From: Sarocladium kiliense
Taxonomy: Eukaryota > Ascomycota > Sordariomycetes > Hypocreales > Sarocladiaceae
Direction of reading: 5' to 3'
Length of the DNA: 64,000 bases
Assembly: GCA_030734395.1 (NCBI GenBank)
Contig: JAUZTG010000048.1
Span: forward strand, 558,001-622,000
The notes under the pieces are model-generated. The model was not told where the DNA came from. It saw only the letters and a list, made by a program, of their open reading frames with translations, and did not search any database. A program made the translations under genes and the position numbers. Positions 34,185-45,112 of this stretch are shown here, piece by piece (positions within the stretch are counted from its first letter, which is position 1; every line of letters starts with the position of its first letter).

Positions 34185-36220
34185 ATGCCTCAGAATGGGC
34201 CTGAGCAGCCTCGCGTCTGTGATCGCTGCATTCGGTAAGATAACATGCTTGTCGGCCCATTTCATCGCTAACCCAATCTCAGACAGAAGGTGAAATGTAT
34301 GGCGGCCTCCTCCGTATATGCCGTGGCCTCAATATAGGTGTGCTGATGTGTATCTCATGTGTGCTTAGGCGACCTCGGCAAGCCGCAATGTTCCCGATGC
34401 AGCGAGCGCGGGCTGTCATGCGTCTACTCGTCTACCCGTCGTAAGCCTGGACCAGTGCCCGGCTCTCGACGAAGTCATACTTCCCGTGGGACTGGAGAAG
34501 CAACAATGGCCGAGATTCAAGCGCAAAGTCTAGCGTGTCGCTCTGCATTGAGGTCCCAGTCGGAATCTCGAGGAAGTCAATCATCTATTACGGTTTCGGC
34601 ATCAACTTCAGCACCCATAGTTGATGCTTTCAATTTTGCGGCTGCGTCCTGTGCTGAGCCTTCGTTTGAGCCACTCGAAATCACTCCTGATGAGCAGAAT
34701 ATCCTGTGAGCCTTTGATCATTGACCTGTTGGACTAGCCTGGTTGTACTGATGTGGAGATCGAATCTAGATTGGTGTGGTACTTTGAGAATATTCACCAT
34801 GCTATTCCTTTGTTTCTTATCGAGAAAGATAATCCGGTTGAAGAAGCTGTTGCGGCGACCACAAGCTGTAGTTCCGATCTGGTTGAGACTATAGAGGCTA
34901 TTTCGGCAAAGTTGTCTCGAGCGACATTGTCCACAGTCACGCCGGAAGAGCTTCAGGTGCAGATTGACAGGTTGCTCGGGGCATCTTCACTCCGCGAGGA
35001 TATTGCTGGCAACTCTGAGAGTCTTGACCACTTTAGGCAGTCCTGCCTCCTAGCCTTCTACGAATACCACCAGTGTCCTGGACAACAAGCCTGGATGCGA
35101 GTTGGGAAGTTGGTCCGATCAGCATACTGGACCGGACTCGATCGCATTGAGATGATGCATAAGACGTCGCCGAAGTGGATGGCGATGGATGAACGCCAAC
35201 TGGAAGAGTGGCGCCTAGTGTGGTGGTGCATCTACTGTCTCGACTCGTACGCGAATGTCTCTACGGGTATGCCCTACGGCATAGATGAGCGGCTTATCAA
35301 CAGCTATCTCCCTCGTGGAGACGCAACAGGGCGCCGTCGACGCATGGTACTCCCGTATGAGAATGACCAGCTGGTTGAGATTCTTCGTGACCTCCTTGCC
35401 GCAACTTCCGCCAATGACTCCGCTCTGGAGCTTCGGATGATCAGTATAACGATGTTGCGGCACATCGGTCGTGCGATCCGATTTCCTGCCGGCATAAGTC
35501 CAGATAGGTTCGCGAACTACGTCAGGGACACAGAGAATCGTCTGTACGCTTTGCGTCTGGCCCTGCCCGTCAACTTCTTCAACCCACGCCGGAACGCATT
35601 CGCGAACGAGTCGACGACTTCACAACATTTCCGTCTTGTCACTATCCATCACATCCTGATGGCACAAATGCTCATCGCAATTGGGCACTGTCGATCCCTG
35701 AAGGAAGGTGAGGAGTGGCTTCGCTCCTGGCAGCAGGTTCTCGAACTCTGTCAAGACGTCGCGGCACTCGCGAAGCAATGGAACACCAGCTTCTGTTTGA
35801 GCGTTGATCCAGCATTGAGCATTATAGCCTTCGTGTCGCTTATATTCCTGGATCTTCAGCTCAAGTTTGCCTCAACGCGAATAGAGGAAGCTGAAGGGTT
35901 GATTCTACAAACCGAAATACGACACAATCAGGCTGTTTTAATGAATTTCCTGGAAAGGTTCGCTGAGTTCTGGACTCTACCGCGGCTTTTGATCTGTAAG
36001 TTGCATCTCACTTCAAAGATGATTCACGCTGACACCTGGCACGAAAGTGTCCTTCAAAAGCTTTAAGGAAGCGCTACCAAGTTCATTGTCCTATGCGCAT
36101 GTTCAGGCTGCACTGCGCCGATTCGAAAGTCCACTTCATCCACGGTGGTTGACATTCTTACACTCTGCCGAGAGTCTTCTGCAAGGTTCTCCTGGTTCAA
36201 GCAGATTTGAAGAGACTTGA
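34185..36220 (+). CDS. Zn2Cys6 fungal transcription factor of the aromatic cluster
   Basis: Exons 34185-34234, 34283-34296 (14 nt), 34369-34705, 34770-35995 and 36048-36220 give 599 residues. The joins build a perfect binuclear zinc cluster: RVCDRCIRQKVKC, then DLGKPQCSRCSERGLSC, spacing C-x2-C-x6-C-x6-C-x2-C-x6-C at residues about 12-39. A basic linker (RRKPGPVPGSRR) follows. The middle part matches the fungal-specific transcription factor domain region (SCLLAFYEYHQCPGQQAW, GLDRIEMMHK, WWCIYCLDSYANVSTG). The last exon, from SFKSFKEALPSSL to SSRFEET, is open and joins with a GTAAGT donor. It is placed to regulate the surrounding degradative genes and probably itself. Confidence 0.88.
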
Positions 36221-36275
36221 TGGACAAGCGAGCCTAACTCACACATGAAGGAAGTGCTGCACAACAACCATCAAC

Positions 36276-37462
36276 TCAACCAAACCATCTCGAGAGTAAC
36301 CCACTATTCTCCGTCTTTACAGGCTTGAACGCCTCTGGTATTTTCTCTCCAAAGTCCTTGGGCATCTCAGGGCCCCAGATTGAGAACGGCCCGACAACTT
36401 CTCGCTTCGTTGGGGTGTCTTTGTTCACTACATCCCCATCAGCATAATGCTCGATTTTGAAGCCACTCGGATCCGCCCAGTAATCGAAGATCTGGCTGCC
36501 TAAAACATGTCGTCCGACGCCCCAAACACTATGCCATTTCTTGGATGCAAGCCATTGATGACCAATGAGCTGGGTATCAACATCAGTGACCTCAAAGGAG
36601 GTATGGTGGCAGAAGGCTTTCTTGACGTGGGGTTCAGCGCGCTGCATGAAGAAGCAGTGGTGGTCCGAAAATTCTTCTCCAAGGTCCAGGTGTATGAATG
36701 CCATGACATCCACATTTTCCAAGTCCCAGTGGTGCAGAATATCCGAGGGGACAAAGTTAAAGTTGGTCGTGTACCAAGCGAGCTCGTTGTCGAAGTCAGG
36801 GAATACATAGCCGTAATGGCCAAGTTTGTGGACAAGTGCTGGGCCCTGGTGGAAACGCTGGAAGTGGCCTGGTGTATGTGAGCGATGAGCTCTGAATGTT
36901 TTCGATGGGTAGACTTACCTTTTCTAGGCTTCTCAAATGGCTTGTTGAAAGGACCCAAGTGGTCATGGGTGGCGGAGGGCTCATGCTCGTCAGGCGTCCT
37001 CTCCTTCTGGCCGTAGACAACGTGGAAGAACGTGTCGTCGGGACGGTTGAACGTAATGATCTCGCCCCCTCCAGGAGTATATGCAATGGATCCTAAGCGG
37101 GCGCCCTCTATCTTTGCTGCTTTATCGAATTCGGCTCGGGACTGTGCAACAAAGGCACCACCGCGGAACCGAGGCTTGCCGTCTTTGCTTTTGGTCGCAA
37201 CATAACAGTACGGATCTTTGCCGTATCCGCGAAAGTAGATACAGTCCTCTGTGCGAAACTCTTCAACAAGACCGAAATCGACCGCAAACTTGGCGAATTC
37301 TTCTAAGTCGGGGTGATCAACGTAGATGTGTGCAGGACGCGCGAGCTGAACCCTTGAAGAGTCGTTGGCGATCGGCGGTATGCGCATGTTGACGGTGTCA
37401 CGGATGGGTTTTGGAAGCTTTGAGACAACACTGAGGAGCAGCTGCAAAGTCAGTGCTGACAT
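36276..37462 (-). CDS. Extradiol ring-cleavage dioxygenase (VOC/glyoxalase fold)
   Basis: Exons 37462-36919 and 36868-36276 give 378 residues. Two VOC modules are seen. The N-terminal one begins ARPAHIYVDHPDLEEF. The C-terminal one carries the Fe(II) ligands: His in LVHKLGHYGYVF, His in KAFCHHTSFEV and Glu in GFKIEHYADG. That is the type I extradiol (catechol 2,3-dioxygenase / dihydroxybiphenyl dioxygenase) arrangement. Such enzymes open catechols next to the diol with O2. Fungal members are often annotated as metapyrocatechase; substrates are mostly unknown. An in-frame ATG at 37387 (MRIPPIAND) could be the start instead. It is only 55 bp from the regulator's stop and divergent from the SDR gene. 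Confidence 0.88.
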
Positions 37463-38028
37463 TATTGAGATGATGGGTTGGCAGTCCGTTAATGATTGAG
37501 GTCGTTGCCCTAGTTGCAGTCGAGAGGACTCCCTGCAGCTACATGAGGCATTGACTTATATCACATCTATATACTTGGTCATCCCGCAGATACAAGAACG
37601 CTCTAGCAGACTCGGAGTACATGTTGCCAACTGGGGCTCCGAATGCAACTCCGAGGTGCCTTGTTCTCCCCAAGTCGGAATGACTACTAGGATGCTGCGG
37701 CCAAGGTGACGAAGCCTTAGTGCGAACACCTGTCTGGCGATCCAATATAACTAACTACGGTGGGAAACTGAAGTTAAGGTGCGATGCGGGGAGATGCTCC
37801 GGGCAAGACGCCGGAGGAATTTTGGGTCTATTGTCTCTCATCGGAGCAACTCCAGCTAGTCAAGCTAAGACGGGCACCTCTCGACACCGGGGCCCCCCTT
37901 GGCGGTGAACCTCGGCCCACCTCTAGCATATGCTACACCCTCGTCCGGGCATATATCCTCTACATCACCAGTGTTCAAGCCAAATCACCGGAGATTACAC
38001 TGCACAGGCGAGACGGTATCTGTTCGCC
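37463..38028. promoter_or_regulatory. Bidirectional promoter with CTCCGG-N8-CCGGAG dyad
   Basis: The shared promoter of the dioxygenase (-) and SDR (+) genes. A perfect inverted repeat CTCCGG (37797-37802) and CCGGAG (37811-37816) with an 8 nt spacer overlaps CGGAGGAAT at 37812-37820. The left flank AGATGCTCCG (37792-37801) is repeated in the next divergent promoter. TATA-like sequences are near 37556 (-) and 37951 (+). Confidence 0.6.
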
Positions 38029-39014
38029 ATGTCTAAGACCCACAAGACCATCGCTGTTGTCACCGGCTGCAGCAGCGGCATAGGCGAAAGCCTCGCACTC
38101 GAACTCGCAGCGCGTGGCGTCACGGTCATCGCTACAGCGCGTCGAGTAGAGTCTCTCACGCACCTGACCAAAAAGTTCGACAGCATCATTCCTCTTTCAC
38201 TTGAGCTAGGAGATCTAGGAAGTCTAGAAAAATTTCGGGATGCTGTGGCAGAAAGAACAGGCGGCCACGTCGACATCCTGATCAACAATGCCGGTACGCA
38301 TTATGCAGCCACGGCGGCCGACTTGGAAGTGAAGGAGGCGCAGAAACTGTTTGACATCAATGTTTTTGCTGTGATGAGCCTATGTCAACTATTCCTGCCC
38401 ATGTTGCGTCAGTCGCCATCTGGCCGCATTGTGCAAATCGGCAGCGTCGTGCGTGATGTGCCCGTTGCCTGGCAATGCGTGTATAACGCGTCCAAGGCGG
38501 CATTGAGTCAGTATACAAAGACATTACGACTCGTGAGTAACTTCAAATGTTCTCAAAGCTCGCAACCTTTTACTCTAATGCTCATCGTAGGAAGTGAAGC
38601 CATTCGGAGTCGAGGTAATTGAGATTGTCACGGGCTACGTCCGAAGCAACATTCTTCACCATGGCCTCTATGCTCCGGAAGGCTCATTGTACCTCCCTAT
38701 CAAGACCGATATGGAACGTTTGAAGTACGACGGCAACCAAAATGGAATGCCTGCAGGCGATTATGCTAGGTCTGTTGTTGCAAAGATCCTAGTGAAGCGA
38801 CCAAGAAATGAGATATGGGAGGGCCGTCTTGCTTGGACGCTTCGTTTCATCACACAGTTTTGTCCACTTTGGTTTGCAGTAAGTTCTTTTCTCTCCGAGC
38901 TATGAGTGTCTTGTGACATATACTGACATACTTGCTCAGAATTGGGTGTTTTATCGCACCTTCAAGCTTTCCAAACTGGCGATCGGGTCCAAACGACTTG
39001 GCAAGGCTGTGTAG
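38029..39014 (+). CDS. Short-chain dehydrogenase/reductase (AYR1-like)
   Basis: Exons 38029-38532, 38591-38878 and 38940-39014 give 288 residues. The classical SDR set is complete: cofactor loop VTGCSSGIGES, ILINNAG, a Ser in QIGSVV and the YNASK catalytic Tyr/Lys. ATARR after the second strand suggests NADPH preference. The pattern (VTGCSSGIGE...YNASKAAL...LEVKPFGVEVI) resembles AYR1-like fungal SDRs. Bacterial meta-cleavage operons also use SDRs for dihydrodiol oxidation, so in this cluster it may act on an aromatic intermediate; that is inference. I start at MSKTHKTIAVVTG. The longer open frame from 37930 has no support. Confidence 0.88.
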
Positions 39015-39300
39015 TATAGGACCAAACGAAGCGTTCTTGAGGCAATTAAGTGATCCGAAGGGACATATATAACCAATCTGCACAGAAATAACATCATCGT
39101 GAAGTCTCCCTTCAGTTTTGGTGTTGGCTATGTTCAATTACCGCTCCCAGGTCGTGGTTCTAGAGCCAGGGGATCGGCAGGACCATTTACTCCAATGTAT
39201 GCAGCGCTTTGCCCACAGAATCTTGTCCGTGACTTCATGTTAGGAGAAGTCTGTTTCCATAAACTCTCTAATTGAACTATTATTCACACCATAACCAAAG

Positions 39301-40759
39301 CTATAGTCGTTGAATCGCCGAAGACCAATACTTAGTCTCTGCTCCAGCCCCAACAGATCGGATCTTCGTCCCAATCCAGCCCGGAGATGGCGCAGTCTCT
39401 ACATCAAACCTTTCCTGAGCTCCATCGTCTGACAAAGCCATTTTGGGCAGATGAGGATACTTGACCGCTGGCCTTCCAATACCGACCATGCTACAAGCTC
39501 CACTTTCAATCGCTGAATGGATTGCTGATCGCGAACGAAAGCCACCAGTCAGAAGAAGGATTAAGTCTGGGAACTTGGACCCAATGTCCTTGCTCGCTTG
39601 AAGAAAGAAGGCGTCTCGGGTCCCGCGTTCTGGTCTCTCCGTGAGCGATATTGACTGGCTGGTTGACAGCATCTGCGTTTGCTCATGAGTGAACAGGGCT
39701 TGGATCGTCTATCACACGGGTCATACATACCTTCGGGTCCTCGAAGCTGCCTCCACTGAGATTGATGTAGTCAACCTTCTCCTTCTTGACCAGACCTATC
39801 TGGCTGATCATGTCGCTATACTGGGTGGAGCTTCTGAAGTCTGCAGTGTTGATCTTGACACCAACGCAAAATGTGTCGGGTACTTGATCGCGGATTGCCC
39901 TGATAACTTGTAACACAATCTCCGCTCGGTTCTCGGGTGAGCCTCCATAGTGGTCCCTGCGCCTATTCGATGTAGAAGATAGGAACTGAGAGAGGAGAAA
40001 ACCATCTACGATGTGAAGAGGGTCAGTTGTAGGTTCACATGAAACGACTATCCTCTACTCACGTCCTGCATGGACTTCCACGCCTTGAAACCCTGCACAG
40101 AATGCCATGTTTGCAGCAGATGCAAAGGCAGCGACAACATCGTCGATATCCTTTTGCGTCATTGCACGTGGAGTACCAAAGACTATTGCAGATGCACAGC
40201 GAGCGATCCAATTGTCGCCCAGGTTCAGTGGAATGGCGCTGGGTGCGATGTTTTTGGCGAAGAAGCTTCTTTTCCCAGCTCCAACGGGTGATTGTCGTCC
40301 AGGGTGATTCCTACACCAATGCATGAGACGAAAAACTGTTCGAGTCATTTTCACCACAGCAAGATTCTTACAGTTGTGCAATCATGTGGCAATTGTTGCT
40401 CTGAGCCACCTGAGTCCAGGCTGACCACTTCTCCAACGTCGCAACCGTGTTTGTACTAGAGAATGCGACATCACCGTTTGTGCCGAGATATGCATTGTCA
40501 ACCATTATGTTTCCTGAAGATCAGACTGTGAGCTTGAGATCCAGGCCTTTGCGGTCTTTCGTTGCAATTTAGGCGTACCAGTGACCAGGGCCGCCCAACC
40601 GCCTTCGGACCACCTCCGATATATCCTTTCGTGATTCGGTCCTGGTAAAGAATCGATCGCCATCTTCTCTGACATGGCCGTTTTTACCAGTCTGCTCTTG
40701 AAAACAAGACCGCAAGGTAGCCGCAGAGATGCCCCAGCGGGCATTGTGGTGGACGCCAT
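39301..40759 (-). CDS. NADH:flavin oxidoreductase / Old Yellow Enzyme family
   Basis: Exons 40759-40579, 40513-40372, 40310-40063, 40005-39731 and 39672-39301 give 405 residues. Family blocks in order: SRLVKTAMSEKMA, HMIAQLNHPGRQSP (the join places Gln-Leu before the His), GFQGVEVHAGHGFLLSQFL and RDHYGGSPENR (FMN-barrel core), VDYINLSGGSFEDP, and LLLTGGFRSR with VGIGRP near the C-terminus (phosphate-binding). These enzymes use FMN and NAD(P)H to reduce activated C=C bonds or open-chain dienes. Near a ring-cleavage enzyme it could saturate an unsaturated intermediate. It is divergent from the FAD monooxygenase. Confidence 0.88.
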
Positions 40760-41401
40760 TTACTGAACCTGACGTGAGCTGGGGCAGCGTTGGCTGGTGG
40801 CCTGGAGTGAAGAAACACTGGACCGGGAGAAACAAAAAGTGATGCTGAAAGGCAATTCCTCATAGCGCAGGAACGGTCTGAAGAGTTTCCAGAATCTGCC
40901 ACACAATGATGAATCAACTAGGCCCCAAAGTAAAACGACCGGAGGAACTCAAGTTGTCCAGGGTACCTAAAGCATCAACGACCCTGAAGATGCTCCGCGG
41001 AGGAACCACATTTGGGCATGTGGATCCCCGGCCCCAGACCCGGTCCCGACCCCGACCCCCGGCTCCAGCTCCGGGGTCCAGGCTCTGGCTCTGATTGGGT
41101 TACCATAAAACACTCATCAATCGGTATTCGGTGCTCACGATGAGGAGACACGTGTTGATGGCGCAATTATTGAAGTTCTTGACTTGACTGTGCCCGCAAG
41201 TGTCATCCCACCTACGTCAAGAACACAGGAGCCACCACGCAGCCCTGGTTCGGAAACATCAAGTCCTCCCTCAGCCCGGGATATAAAGATGGACTGTGAA
41301 GTGACAGTTCTCATCACTGCCATAACTTTCACACCTACGTCAGTCACTTCTTCGATTTACCACGTGTCCCTCTTTCAGCGCGGCGAATGACAACCGATTA
41401 C
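40760..41401. promoter_or_regulatory. Bidirectional promoter with two CGGAGGAAC elements
   Basis: Between the OYE-like (-) and monooxygenase (+) genes. CGGAGGAAC occurs at 40940-40948 and 40998-41006. The second sits in a perfect palindrome CTCCGCGGAG (40993-41002) preceded by AGATGCTCCG (40988-40997), the same 10-mer as at 37792. A TATAAAG box at 41282-41288 lies 114-120 bp before the monooxygenase ATG. A GC-rich hexamer-like tract is at 41025-41093. Confidence 0.6.
41025..41093 (+). repeat. Degenerate GC-rich hexamer tract
   Basis: About eleven imperfect units of the kind CCCCGG, CCCCAG, ACCCGG, TCCCGA, CTCCAG, CTCCGG, ending GCTCTG GCTCTG. It lies in the promoter between the OYE-like and monooxygenase genes. 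The minus-strand frame reads Gly/Pro/Ser and is not a gene. Confidence 0.7.
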
Positions 41402-43462
41402 ATGGAGCAGACGCATGTAATCATTGTGGGAGGAGGCCCTTCGGGTCTGACCTTGGGTCTAGCGCTTGCACAACACGAAGTGAAGGTGAGCTTGTGCCAT
41501 AGCCAACAAAGCCCTGAACAAATGACCTGACAATATGGTTCCAGTCCGTCATCCTCGAACGGCAGACTGATGTTGCTTCCGATCCCCGAGGAGTGTGGCT
41601 CACTGGCGATGCAGTCAGGATTTTCTACGCCCTTGATCTGGGTCGCTATATGCCCTCTATTGGCCACCGTATGTCGCGGGTTTCTCTAGGGGGATTACTG
41701 TCTGACAAGATACACACAGCTTCCAGTCATGCGAACTTCCACAAAACATCTTTCAAGAACCCTCCCTTCTTCCAGATCCCCTTTGGTACCTCGAACAACC
41801 TTGAACATGCTCTCCCAGAGGGTTTCCAGATGAGCCAACCGCATCTAGGTCAGTAAGCAGATGCCCCCCCTCACATCTTTGACGAAAGATCATCTCCGTA
41901 CTTCTTGCCGTCTAACCACATCATCAGAGCATGTCTTGAGAAGAAAGGTCAAGGAGTCATCATTCTGCACCCTCCGAAGTGGCTGCAACGTCACAAACCG
42001 ACTGGCAGAAGACCCGCCCATAATCGAATACACGGATCCAACTGGCTCAACGCAGTCCCTTTCTGGCCAATTCCTTATTGGTGCGGATGGCAAGACCGGC
42101 ATCGTGCGCAAGCATTTTCTCGAAACCACGGCTGGCGTGAAGCAAGAGTCAGGAATCTACCCCTACGAGGGAGTATGGGTCGCAAGTAACTTGAAAATCC
42201 GCCTCCCAACCCCAGAGACGCATCCACACTTTCCACTTTGGGATCTTGGGTATACGCCAGAACAAGTTTACGACCTCTATTGGCCGATTGGATGGCACTT
42301 TTGCGCTCCACCTGGAAAGGCTACGGCCGCAGGAAGGTTTGGACCACATTCTGACCGGACGTGGCGTCACGAGTTCAGGGTCAAGGACGAAAGCAGTGGG
42401 CCGATATACTCAGAGGAGTTGCTATGGGATCACCTGATGCCTAACATCACTCTTGAGAAGGATGCTACTCGCGGTCGAGAATTCGGACAGCCAGTCGAGT
42501 TTCCACGGGACTGTATCCAGATCCTCCGATGTCGGCCATTCAAGTTCGTACACAAGTGCGTAAATCGGTGGTTTCACAAGCGCACAATCCTCATTGGAGA
42601 TGCGGCTCATGTCTTCCCCCCTTTTGCTGGACAAGGGGTTGCTAGTGGTGTTCGTGACGGTCACCAACTTGCCTGGCGGCTCGCACTTCTGCTGCAACAA
42701 GACGAGAGGATTGACGAGAGACTAAGCCTGTTGGAAGGATGGGCGCGGGAGCGAAGAGAAAGCGTCGACGGAGCCGCTTTCATGTCGAAGCTGTCTGGCC
42801 TTGGCTGCAATTACGAGCCTGCGTGGTGGGTGCTGCTTTTGACGAGTACTGTGAAGTTTCTCGAACAGCAGTGGCCGTCCCTATGGCGTCGGATCGATAT
42901 CATGAGAAAGAAGGAGTACGCTGGATTCTCGAAGGTCCCTGACGGATTCCACCTGAAGCAATATCGTGGGGGAATCCGCATGGGACAAATCTATCTCCGA
43001 TGTGAAGCTGGATATGGGACCAGTCTTTCGGACAGTATTCTTTCCAGTCGCAACTCCATCTTTGCGTTGCTTGTCATTGGAAATGGCGAAGATCATGATG
43101 AGACGGTCGAACGACTGGAGGCAGCGCAAGCAGCTGTTCAAGAGGTTGGCTTGGACTCCCGTGTACTCTCGTCCGCCTCAGCGATCGTCTACATGCCACA
43201 TTCACTGGAACGCGACAATGACAGACGTATGGGTGCTGACAGCGACATTATTTCTCCCGCGCTGATCTCAGAGATCAAAGCTCCTATTCCGGTCACGTAC
43301 GACAGCGCATCATTTGTGGATCGATTGGGTCGCTCTACGAAGTTCGCCATCATCCGGCCAGACTTCTTCATCTTTGCCTGTGCGAAGAACCCAAGCGAAT
43401 TGAAGTCTTGCTTCTACCAGTTGCAAAGGATGGTGTGCTGCGATGATGTTGGAAAGGAATGA
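41402..43462 (+). CDS. FAD-dependent aromatic monooxygenase (phenol hydroxylase type)
   Basis: Exons 41402-41485, 41545-41848 and 41928-43462 give 640 residues. FAD motifs: HVIIVGGGPSGLTLGLAL at the N-terminus, a short FLIGADGKTGIVR (DG motif) and TILIGDAAHVFPPFAGQG (GD motif) with GVRDGHQLAWRL after it. The C-terminal 150 residues (GRSTKFAIIRPDFFIFACA at the end) have the thioredoxin-like fold of phenol-hydroxylase and MhpA-type enzymes. These put a hydroxyl on a phenolic ring with NAD(P)H and O2, typically making the catechol that an extradiol dioxygenase then cleaves. It is thus the likely first step of the cluster. The substrate is not predictable. Confidence 0.9.
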
Positions 43463-43968
43463 ACGAATCACCAGGGTGATGCATGTCGCGAGGCGGAATG
43501 TGGGATGTAGGTTCATGCAGAGTATATTAAGCATATTTCCGTAAATTGATCCGAGCGAATGGGCACAATCTGGGAGGAAGTAAGATGGAGGGATCCGTGG
43601 ATGCCTTTCGGCCGAGCTTCCGCGACAACACCCGATGAATCTCGCTTATCGATGCGCGCGCCAGGAGCTGTCCTGCATGTCAGCACCTACTCTTGACTTG
43701 GACGATGGTCTAGATTGCGGATATTTCCTGATCGAGCAATTCTTCTCGGGCGGATATGCCAGCGAAAGTCCCGAAGCGTCTTCGCCTGAGAAACTAGTCG
43801 TGGAGCTGCTTATGTGCATCTGGCGTCCTTGCTCGAATCCAGCGTAGTGTCATGCACGAATACGAGAGGTCCAATTTCGAAATAGCGCGTAAACGATGAT
43901 TTTAGAGCACGTTCAATCTTTCAGGACAAAGACTTGGTATGCTATTTTTAGATGACTACGTAGACTAG
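43463..43968. other. Convergent intergenic gap
   Basis: 506 bp between the monooxygenase and Fn3-like protein stops. A short frame at 43635-43847 has no motif. I see no CGGAGGAWY element here, consistent with the cluster ending at 43462. Confidence 0.4.
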
Positions 43969-45112
43969 CTAGAGAGTGGTGAAAGTCAAGGTCCGGCCCG
44001 AGAGCGCCTCGTTATACCAGGTATCGTAGGCATCCACACGCCAATAGTATGTTGTACCGGAGGATAGTCCTGCAGGCACATTTGTGAGACTCACGCTGGG
44101 GAGCTCGAAAGGCATTGGATGTTTGGGGACACTTACCAGTAAACTCGAACTCGGGATCATAGACTCGTGAACCAACAAGGTGCATGTTGCCTGGAGAGGT
44201 GCCGATGTATCTGCGTTGCTGGGGTCAACCAATCTGTGACAAGGAAAATGAAGTAAAGGGAAAAAGGAACTCACACGTTGAACTCGTCGCCGTCGACGTT
44301 GAAGGTGCGCTCCCATGATGCAGATACCACGCCACCGGCGGCTTCAACCTGGTCGTCCCTGTGCGCTGGCTTGGGGAAGCGGATCTGACGACCCATGCTC
44401 TCGCTGTCGATCTCGAATCCGTTGAGATAGATGTTGCCGCCACGAGGTTTGTATACTACCTCAGTGGTGTCACCGTTGCTGGTGAAGGTTGTCCATGAAT
44501 GAATGAGCGCGTCTCCGTAGCGATTAGTCTCCCGAGAGGTTTGAGGTCTCCCCTGGAGATCATCGACCATTAGTATCGTATGGAGGATACATGTACACAA
44601 GGTGACACCAAGCTTACCGAGATGCCAGAGGTTCCATCGATGATCAACGCAACAGATGGGATATCCTCAAGGTCTTCCCAGGCATTATGCCATGTGCTGA
44701 GCCAGTGCTCACCAGCAGGAAGACCAGAAATAGTGAGCGTTACTGATCCGCCATCAGACTCCGTCGTGATGCCAGAGCCGATCAATCGCTGTCCAACATC
44801 CGGGAATGGCTTCGTGTAAACAGATGTGAAAGCGTCGCCAACAAGCTTGTCCCCTTCACTGGTGGCTTTGATGCTGAAGTCAAGGCCATTGGCGCTGAAG
44901 TCGCTGATGGCGTCGCTGCTGTCAATCTCCCACAGCGCGTAGTCGGGATCTTCCAAGGAATTAACTTGCGCAGGATGAAGCTTCACGAGAGTGCGAGTGT
45001 CCGGATATGGCGGGGGCGTGATTGAAGAATTGCGACACTCAGCGGTTGCAAGTCCGGAGAGCAGTACTGCACCAACAGCGGCAAAGCTGGGGCCCGACAC
45101 AGAAACCTTCAT
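43969..45112 (-). CDS. Secreted protein with Fn3-like C-terminal domain, unknown function
   Basis: Exons 45112-44618, 44552-44275, 44210-44137 and 44069-43969 give 315 residues. The signal peptide is MKVSVSGPSFAAVGAVLLSGLATA. The middle (YALWEIDSSDAISDFSANG, LTISGLPAGEHWLSTWHNAW, GGNIYLNGFEIDS) resembles a malectin-like carbohydrate-binding fold; this is a weak inference. The C-terminal 90 residues (VVSASWERTFNVDGDEFNV, VYIGTS, LSSGTTYYWRVDAYD) read as a fibronectin type III-like module. There is no catalytic motif. Similar N-terminal modules occur in larger secreted fungal polysaccharide-active proteins, so this may be a short relative. All four junctions keep frame. Confidence 0.7.

Noticed and set aside
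32688..43462. Secondary-metabolite (toxin or pigment) cluster reading of the six-gene block
   Set aside because: No polyketide synthase, NRPS, terpene synthase, prenyltransferase or P450 in or beside it; the enzyme set fits catabolism better.
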